Of a stretch of DNA of 64,000 nucleotides, positions 58,314 through 64,000 are shown one piece after another. Origin of the DNA: Candidatus Nanoarchaeia archaeon (GTDB taxonomy: Archaea; Nanoarchaeota; Nanoarchaeia; SCGC-AAA011-G17; JAFCDX01). The stretch spans positions 34,279 through 98,278 of the forward strand of contig JAQUND010000005.1 in the NCBI GenBank assembly GCA_028717785.1, in the 5' to 3' direction. The translations under genes and the position numbers were made by a program. Below the pieces are notes generated by a model. The model was not told the DNA's origin. It did no database searches and saw only the letters and a list, made by a program, of their open reading frames with translations. Numbering within the stretch: the stretch's first letter is position 1; the number at the start of each line of letters is the position of its first letter.

Positions 58314-59937
58314 ATCTTTCAAGAACTTTTTCAATTACTTCTTCTTCTGTCGGTAAATAAAAATCCCAATTTTGTTTTATAAGTTCTGCTGTCGCTCCAC
58401 CTTCAATCCATGTTGTAGGTCTTTGATCGCAATCATCAAGTGTAAGTTTCTTATATAGAGCATCAGCTTTATGATAAGGCGTAATATAACCTTCGGATGT
58501 TTTTCTAAAAGGTAATACATGATCTGGATGTTTGCATGTTGGCATTATTATGATCCAATTGTCGAATGCCCCAGCTAAATGTATTGGAACAGAATCATTA
58601 GATAATAAAACAGGTGCTCTTGAGATAGCTGAAATTAGAACACCAACAGATGTTCTGTCTATGAGACTGATAGAATTAGAAGGAAGTTCAAGTTGATATG
58701 CGCCTCGATTTTCATGATCATCTGTTCCAATTAAACATACAGGAATTTCTTTAGAGATACCATCTACAACTTTTTGCCACCATTCGATAGGAAATGTTTT
58801 GCTTTCCCAATGTCTTCCTGGATGAACAATTACAGCTTTTCTAAGATCAAAACCTTTAAGTATTTCATCTAATTCATCATCATCTTCTTTTGTTGTTTGT
58901 ATTTTGATAATTTTTTCTTGTAGGGGTAATACTCTTTGTAGAGAAGCAATAGAACAATAATCTACTGTATGACAGAGTAAATTCGAAATAATAGAATAAA
59001 CTACTGTTTTTGGATCTGGGAAAGTTTTTATTTGAAAAAAGGGTTGAAAAATCGAAGGGTTGAAATCATCATGATGTATTATTTTATATTTCAAATGCTT
59101 GAAAAGCCTTGGCCAATGTGTTGTAATAATTATTTCTGTTGTATTATCTTTGTAGACTTTTTCAAGAAATCTTAATGTCGGTTCAGCATCTACTTGATCG
59201 CCCATTCCCCCAGAAACCACAATAACTATATTTCGTTTATAATTATATTCGGGTTTGTCGTTTTCCCATTTTTCAAGATCTCCCTTAATTATTGATAAAA
59301 TCTCATTATTTACTGTAAAATAATGATAACCAGCATAATGTATAATAAATGAACTATGTCTTGTTTCTCCACAAAAATCCAGACATGTCATTCGGTTAAG
59401 TTTGTATGGTAAATCATACATGAGTGAATTTTCTTCTTTTCTTTTACCTTCTTCAATTGCGAATTTTAAATTGAGATACCCTTGTTCATAAAAGTTTGAA
59501 ATTTCTTTTTCAGGTTTTTTAAAAAAGAATTTATGACACTTTGAAATAACTAAAACACCAGTATTATAATATTTTCCATTCCAGTTTATTTTCTCAGGGT
59601 TAATATCATAACTCTTGCAAGCTTCAATTAATGAGTACTCTCTTGGTACAAATTTAGCTTCGTTGAAAGCACCTATTTTGTTATAAGGCACTATATCAAA
59701 AAGATCAGGACAATCATCTCTTACGATTAAATCCGTATCAAGATAAATTATTCTATCATAAGAATTCAAAAGATCGAATATTTGGAATTTTTCCCAATGT
59801 GGAGTCGTTTTGCATGAATCAATAACTATAAAATCAGCATTGATTTTTTTCGCGTATGATTGTAGAGTTGGATGCGTAAGTTTTGAGATATTTTTAATCT
59901 CATCCCCGATAGAAATAGCAATAAGAGCTTTTTTCAT
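58303..59937 (-). CDS. GT8-GT9 fusion glycosyltransferase
   Basis: 544 residues. N-terminal GT8-like domain about 1-235 with YLDTDLIV (Asp67, Asp69) and NTGVLVISK, then HYAGYHYF. C-terminal GT9-like domain about 236-544 with VVSGGMGDQVDAEPTL, IVHPGRHWESKTFP and SRAPVLLSNDSVPIHLAGA, as in heptosyltransferases. Two different transferase mechanisms in one chain suggest a disaccharide unit. TAAAGGGAG precedes the start at 59937. It is the only GT gene in the right minus-strand block. Confidence 0.8.
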   Translation of the reverse strand: MKKALIAISIGDEIKNISKLTHPTLQSYAKKINADFIVIDSCKTTPHWEKFQIFDLLNSYDRIIYLDTDLIVRDDCPDLFDIVPYNKIGAFNEAKFVPREYSLIEACKSYDINPEKINWNGKYYNTGVLVISKCHKFFFKKPEKEISNFYEQGYLNLKFAIEEGKRKEENSLMYDLPYKLNRMTCLDFCGETRHSSFIIHYAGYHYFTVNNEILSIIKGDLEKWENDKPEYNYKRNIVIVVSGGMGDQVDAEPTLRFLEKVYKDNTTEIIITTHWPRLFKHLKYKIIHHDDFNPSIFQPFFQIKTFPDPKTVVYSIISNLLCHTVDYCSIASLQRVLPLQEKIIKIQTTKEDDDELDEILKGFDLRKAVIVHPGRHWESKTFPIEWWQKVVDGISKEIPVCLIGTDDHENRGAYQLELPSNSISLIDRTSVGVLISAISRAPVLLSNDSVPIHLAGAFDNWIIIMPTCKHPDHVLPFRKTSEGYITPYHKADALYKKLTLDDCDQRPTTWIEGGATAELIKQNWDFYLPTEEEVIEKVLERFKQ

Positions 59938-60059
59938 AAATCTCCCTTTAATTTTATTAATATTAATCTTTTTATTTTATTTTTTCAATTAAAGCATTTT
60001 GAATTAATAAAATAATATTTGTAGTACTTGCTGTCACCCATTGTGTACAAAGAAACTCC

Positions 60060-60845
60060 TTATGTATAACTAGCTACTGAAAGTTTGCTTACATAACTGT
60101 TTACAACAAATTGAATATCATTATCTGTTGCTAAACCACCATTAGCTTGTATTGTTGGATTTAATGCAACAAAACATGTCATGGCAAGTGTATAAGTATC
60201 AGGGTTCAGCATAGCATTTGCAGCCCATTGAACTCTTTCTTTATTGTCGGCAAAAGTAACTTTAGCTGAATTTGCTGTAGTGTAGGAATTTGTCAAATTA
60301 GCTGCCATTATAAGAGTATTCCCAGAAATTTCTGCAATAGTACCTGTTTCTGAAGTTAATGTATCTGAAATGACAACTTGTTTACCCACCCAGAATGCAG
60401 TAGAACTAACTACAGCCACGTTTTTTTGCCCTGAACTTGCATCACTGGATAAATTAGAAGTAGTCAGAGCCTCATTCAAAATATCTTGTGATGTTTTGGC
60501 TACAGCTGCTTGTACACGTTTTCTCATTTCATTTGATATGTAAATCTTATTGATAGCCAATAAACTGCTATCACCTGTTATATCTGTGTTGACTTCATTA
60601 ACAAGTTCATTATCATAATAATAAGCAGCTTCTTCAGCTTCACCTTCATTATGAACAATAAAATTGACAATCTTAGATTTCAATACGGGTTTTTTGCTTT
60701 TTTCAGAACTTCCTGTTTCATAAACAAGAATTTCATATGTCTTTATAGTTGCAGGTACACTAGCGTCCGAAGAAGTTGTTTCTCTTGCTGTTCCGACAAC
60801 TGTATAAAATGCAGTTACCTCAGCTATTAACTCAGCTTTCGTCAT
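60060..60845 (-). CDS. Hypothetical virion-type protein
   Basis: 261 residues with helical ends and a beta-rich insertion in the middle (about 145-205, VAVVSSTAFWVGKQVVISD, then SGNTLIMAANLT). The insertion resembles a small beta-sandwich found in several phage structural proteins. It follows the RCC1 gene by 12 bases. A structural or fibre-associated role is possible. Confidence 0.5.
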   Translation of the reverse strand: MTKAELIAEVTAFYTVVGTARETTSSDASVPATIKTYEILVYETGSSEKSKKPVLKSKIVNFIVHNEGEAEEAAYYYDNELVNEVNTDITGDSSLLAINKIYISNEMRKRVQAAVAKTSQDILNEALTTSNLSSDASSGQKNVAVVSSTAFWVGKQVVISDTLTSETGTIAEISGNTLIMAANLTNSYTTANSAKVTFADNKERVQWAANAMLNPDTYTLAMTCFVALNPTIQANGGLATDNDIQFVVNSYVSKLSVASYT

Positions 60846-60857
60846 AATAAATCTCCT

Positions 60858-62093
60858 TTAGGTATACATCGCAGAATTATTTGTCCATACTCCACTTTGT
60901 TTTTGATAAATATTGACAACTCTTCTCCAATTCCCAGAAATATTTACGAAATAAGCAGGCCATCTTCTCCATGTTTCAGTTACACAAACAGGAATTCTTG
61001 ATGCTCCTGATCCTATAAATAAGAAAGAATGTGCCCCAACAACTTGCACAGGAGAAGAATATGATGTTGCATTATTTGTTCCTAATCTCCCTTGCGAATT
61101 TGAACCCCATGCCCAAATTGAACCATCAGCTTTCATAGCATGCGTAAAATTATTGCCTATAGCAAAATGTATAAAACTATGTGCACCAACTACTTGTACA
61201 GGAGACGATCTATTTGTTCTTGTACCATCACCTAATTGTCCATAGACATTGTTGCCCCACATCCACAATGAACCATTGGATTTCAAACCAGCACATGCAC
61301 CCTCAGTTTGTTCATTAGTCATACCTGCAGCAACATGTATAAAAGAATGACCCCCTATTACTGTAACTGGTGATGATCTAGTTGTCACAGTTCCATCACC
61401 TAAATTTCCACTACCATTATATCCCCATGTCCATGCAGCACCAGTTTCTTTAAGTGCTATAGACAGACCATTATCTGCTCCACCTGTAGCTATTTGAATA
61501 AAACTATGACTTCCTACAACTTGTACTGGAGAAAAAATCCAGTTTACTGCATTATTGCCTAATTGTCCTGACTGACCATTTCCCCAGCACCATACTTGTC
61601 CATTATTTTTAAGAGCTGCAGTATGTGCAGCACTACAATGCACTCTAATAAAAGAATGATTTCCAACAACTTGTACTGGAGAACTGTAAGACACTTGATT
61701 GTTTGTACCTAATTGTCCATAACCATTATGACCACAACCCCACATTTGACCATTGTCTTTTAAACCCAAAAAATTGTAAGTTCCCTCAGCTATTGAAATA
61801 AAAGAATGATTTCCAACAACTTGTACTGGAGAAGAGTAAGACGCACTATTAGCGTTGTTACCTATTTGTCCATAAATATTTGCGCCCCAACCCCATGCTT
61901 CTCCATTAGATTTCAATGCATGTGTGGCTTGATTAGAAGCTGTTAACATAATAAAAGAATGATTACCCACTACTTGTACGGGTGACGATCTGGTAGTCAA
62001 TGTATTGTCGCCAAGGCCACCTGCACCATTAAATCCCCATAACCAACAAGCCCCATTTAATTTTACTGCATAGCCTTTATTATTATCAGACAT
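60858..62093 (-). CDS. RCC1-like seven-bladed propeller protein 3
   Basis: 411 residues and seven RCC1 blades (CWLWGFN, AWGWGAN, MWGCGHN, VWCWGN, AWTWGYN, LWMWGNN, IWAWGSN), each followed by G-LG, SSPV-VVG-HSFI. The C-terminal turns are ETWRRW, GNWRRV and GVWTNN, as in the other two. It follows collagen gene 3 by 11 bases with AAGAGAT upstream. Third copy of the two-gene cassette. Confidence 0.85.
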   Translation of the reverse strand: MSDNNKGYAVKLNGACWLWGFNGAGGLGDNTLTTRSSPVQVVGNHSFIMLTASNQATHALKSNGEAWGWGANIYGQIGNNANSASYSSPVQVVGNHSFISIAEGTYNFLGLKDNGQMWGCGHNGYGQLGTNNQVSYSSPVQVVGNHSFIRVHCSAAHTAALKNNGQVWCWGNGQSGQLGNNAVNWIFSPVQVVGSHSFIQIATGGADNGLSIALKETGAAWTWGYNGSGNLGDGTVTTRSSPVTVIGGHSFIHVAAGMTNEQTEGACAGLKSNGSLWMWGNNVYGQLGDGTRTNRSSPVQVVGAHSFIHFAIGNNFTHAMKADGSIWAWGSNSQGRLGTNNATSYSSPVQVVGAHSFLFIGSGASRIPVCVTETWRRWPAYFVNISGNWRRVVNIYQKQSGVWTNNSAMYT

Positions 62094-62104
62094 ATTTCTA
62101 TCTC

Positions 62105-64000
62105 TTATATGTATTGAATATAAATAGCATTATCTGGATAACCTGCCGGACTAGGAGGTGCACTTGTACCTGACGTAACATTGAGCCCTAAAATTCCAGT
62201 TACGCCTTGGATACCAGTTTGACCTTGTATCCCTTGTAATCCAGTGACTCCTTGCGCCCCTGCTATTCCAGTTTGTCCTTGTAGACCTGTCTGACCCTGA
62301 ATACCTTGTACACCAGTAGCACCTTGATTACCTTGAAGACCTGTTTCGCCTTGTAATCCAGTTTCACCTTGCAGACCTTCTAACCCTGTCTCACCCTGCA
62401 ACCCAGTGTCACCTTCGATACCTTCTAGACCAGTTTCGCCCTGAATTCCTTGTAATCCTGTAGTTCCTTGAGAACCAGTTTCACCCTCTAACCCTGTCGT
62501 ACCTTGGACACCTGTCTCACCTTGAGACCCTTGTAACCCAGTTTCTCCTTGAACTCCAGTATTTCCTTGCAAACCTTGAAGACCAGTTTCGCCTTGAGCA
62601 CCTTGCAATCCTGTAGTACCCTGAGTTCCAGTTTCCCCTTGAATTCCTTGCAACCCTGTCTCACCTTGCAAACCAGTTTCGCCCTGAACACCTTCTAAAC
62701 CTGTAGTTCCTTGAAATCCAGTTTCACCTTGAATCCCAGTTTCACCTTGTGCACCTTGTAACCCTGTTGTTCCTTGAAGACCTGTAACTCCCTGAAGTCC
62801 AGTAGAACCTTGCTGTCCATTTATACCAGTTTCGCCTTGTAAGCCCGTATTACCCTGAATACCAGCAAGACCTGTTGTACCTTGTAGTCCGGTGTCACCT
62901 TGAACACCTGTTTGACCTTGTAATCCTGTATTACCTTGAACACCTTGTAACCCTGTAGCTCCAATTAAACCAGTGAGACCTTGCACACCAGTCAGACCTT
63001 GAACGCCTGTAACACCTTGAAGTCCTGTTTCACCTTGTGCTCCTACAGCTCCTGCTGAAGCGGGTGATGTTCTAGAACCAAAAATAGATTTTACGTTTTT
63101 TATTACAAAACTACCAGTTAAAGCACCAGTTCTTTGTAATGATATTTGAGCAATTATTACATATTCAGGGCTTGAAAAAGTACCAAAACTCAAATTTCTC
63201 GGGTCTTCTGTAAGACAAGAAGATGATGCACTATTTGTATAAGTTTGTTGACCTTGTACCCATAAAAATCTATAACTCTGAGAACCAGAGTCCGCTGTAA
63301 CTGGTACAGCAACTAACCAAACATTCATCCAATTATTAGAAGGTAATACAGTTTGTTGCCAAGTTCCACCCGTAAATTGATTATACGCTATTGTACCCCC
63401 TACTAAAGGTACTATGTTAGGATCAGTAAGCGTGAATACTGCTGTAGCGCCAGAACCTGAAAGATAAAAAAGAGTATAAGGCCCATTATCAGCAAGCGAA
63501 TTCAAAGTTGTAAGAAGATCTTCATCTTCAATATAAGTTGCACCTACAGCTGGTCTGTTATCTGCATCAGTTGCACCGTCAATAACATAACCACTAATAT
63601 CACCACCACTTCTACGATATGTGCCTATTGTATTATGAAATGTTCGATGAGATTCCCAAGGCATTAATCCATGAACTTCTCTAAGACCAAATTTGACAGC
63701 TGTATAATAATTAACAAAAGCTATTTGCGCCATATCATAAGACCAGATAGAGCTAGACCAAATAAAACTTGAACCATTATAATACAAGAACCATGTGTTA
63801 TCACTATCTGTATGTGAGTCTGAAGTCCATGTTGTTATGCCATCCCAAACTTTAGTACCTCTCCAATACAATGTAATAGAACTACCAGTAAGCGTAATTG
63901 TTCTTGCTGTAGAATCATAAGTTACAGTTATATTTTCTGGACTTAGAAATCCAGTGGGTTCTTTAGTGTCATTTAAAATAGTACTGTCAAAAACTCCAGT
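62105..64000 (-). CDS. Collagen-like fibre protein 3, partial (5' end outside window)
   Basis: The frame stays open to the right edge (631 residues visible). An apparent internal start at 63871 is a TTG and not needed, since upstream codons read TGFLSPENITVTYDS and are protein-like. The visible N-terminal 320 residues form a virion attachment domain (KFGLREVHGLMPWESHRTFH, then YIEDEDLLTTLNSLADNG). Residues about 320-600 are Gly-X-Y repeats. The C-terminus reads SGTSAPPSPAGYPDNAIYIQY, the shared motif. The RCC1 gene follows. Confidence 0.8.
   Translation of the reverse strand, partial: TGVFDSTILNDTKEPTGFLSPENITVTYDSTARTITLTGSSITLYWRGTKVWDGITTWTSDSHTDSDNTWFLYYNGSSFIWSSSIWSYDMAQIAFVNYYTAVKFGLREVHGLMPWESHRTFHNTIGTYRRSGGDISGYVIDGATDADNRPAVGATYIEDEDLLTTLNSLADNGPYTLFYLSGSGATAVFTLTDPNIVPLVGGTIAYNQFTGGTWQQTVLPSNNWMNVWLVAVPVTADSGSQSYRFLWVQGQQTYTNSASSSCLTEDPRNLSFGTFSSPEYVIIAQISLQRTGALTGSFVIKNVKSIFGSRTSPASAGAVGAQGETGLQGVTGVQGLTGVQGLTGLIGATGLQGVQGNTGLQGQTGVQGDTGLQGTTGLAGIQGNTGLQGETGINGQQGSTGLQGVTGLQGTTGLQGAQGETGIQGETGFQGTTGLEGVQGETGLQGETGLQGIQGETGTQGTTGLQGAQGETGLQGLQGNTGVQGETGLQGSQGETGVQGTTGLEGETGSQGTTGLQGIQGETGLEGIEGDTGLQGETGLEGLQGETGLQGETGLQGNQGATGVQGIQGQTGLQGQTGIAGAQGVTGLQGIQGQTGIQGVTGILGLNVTSGTSAPPSPAGYPDNAIYIQYI

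Noticed and set aside
59938..60059. Promoter or terminator in the gap between the GT8-GT9 gene and the next gene
   Set aside because: AT-rich with a short ATTAATATTAAT palindrome, but no convincing stem-loop, U-run or copy of the promoter motif.
1..64000. tRNA or rRNA genes
   Set aside because: No cloverleaf-like GC-rich segments or rRNA-like sequence noticed in the few gaps. Not tested with a covariance model.

Overview
The window is part of the genome of a large, AT-rich, contractile-tailed (myovirus-type) bacteriophage, probably a jumbo phage. The evidence is an ordered tail module read right to left on the minus strand: tail sheath, tail tube, assembly chaperones, a 1233-residue tape measure protein, baseplate proteins, a hub-like protein and a spike-like protein cut by the left edge. 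Genes are densely packed with 1-14 bp overlaps, mostly have good Shine-Dalgarno sites and use the standard code. I see no tRNA, rRNA, CRISPR array, integrase, terminase, capsid or replication gene. The host cannot be named from this sequence.

Layout. (1) 1-20202, minus: tail module, a 1359-residue fibre and a neck-like protein. (2) 20190-23181, minus: small proteins plus an actin-like ATPase. (3) 23189-30643, minus: first glycosylation island, holding a 1273-residue protein with four glycosyltransferase (GT) domains, a GT4, a GT-D enzyme and three small methyltransferases. (4) 30676-39553, minus: neck or adaptor-like virion proteins, including a 913-residue multi-domain protein, with many small proteins, a HAD phosphatase, a PD-(D/E)XK nuclease and a MerR-like DNA-binding protein. 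(5) 39686-43085, minus: small unknown genes, a membrane protein, a 340-base structured non-coding stretch and two good terminators. (6) 43243-58313, plus: two cassettes of a collagen-like fibre gene followed by a seven-bladed RCC1 propeller gene, then a second glycosylation island invaded by two HNH-type homing endonucleases. (7) 58303-64000, minus: a GT8-GT9 fusion, a virion-like protein and a third RCC1 plus collagen-like cassette that runs off the right edge.

The unusual content is (a) three copies of a collagen-like plus RCC1 two-gene cassette whose collagen proteins share a C-terminal motif; (b) about ten GT domains and five methyltransferase domains beside fibres made of Gly-X-Thr triplets, suggesting phage-directed fibre glycosylation; (c) a recurring intergenic motif TTTCTA-N4-TTTTAT, found in the transcription direction upstream of at least eight genes on both strands and as a back-to-back pair at 43160-43197, which looks like a phage-specific promoter; and (d) homing endonuclease insertions that appear to have split GT genes, one of them with a dnaX-type slippery heptamer at a -1 frame disruption.
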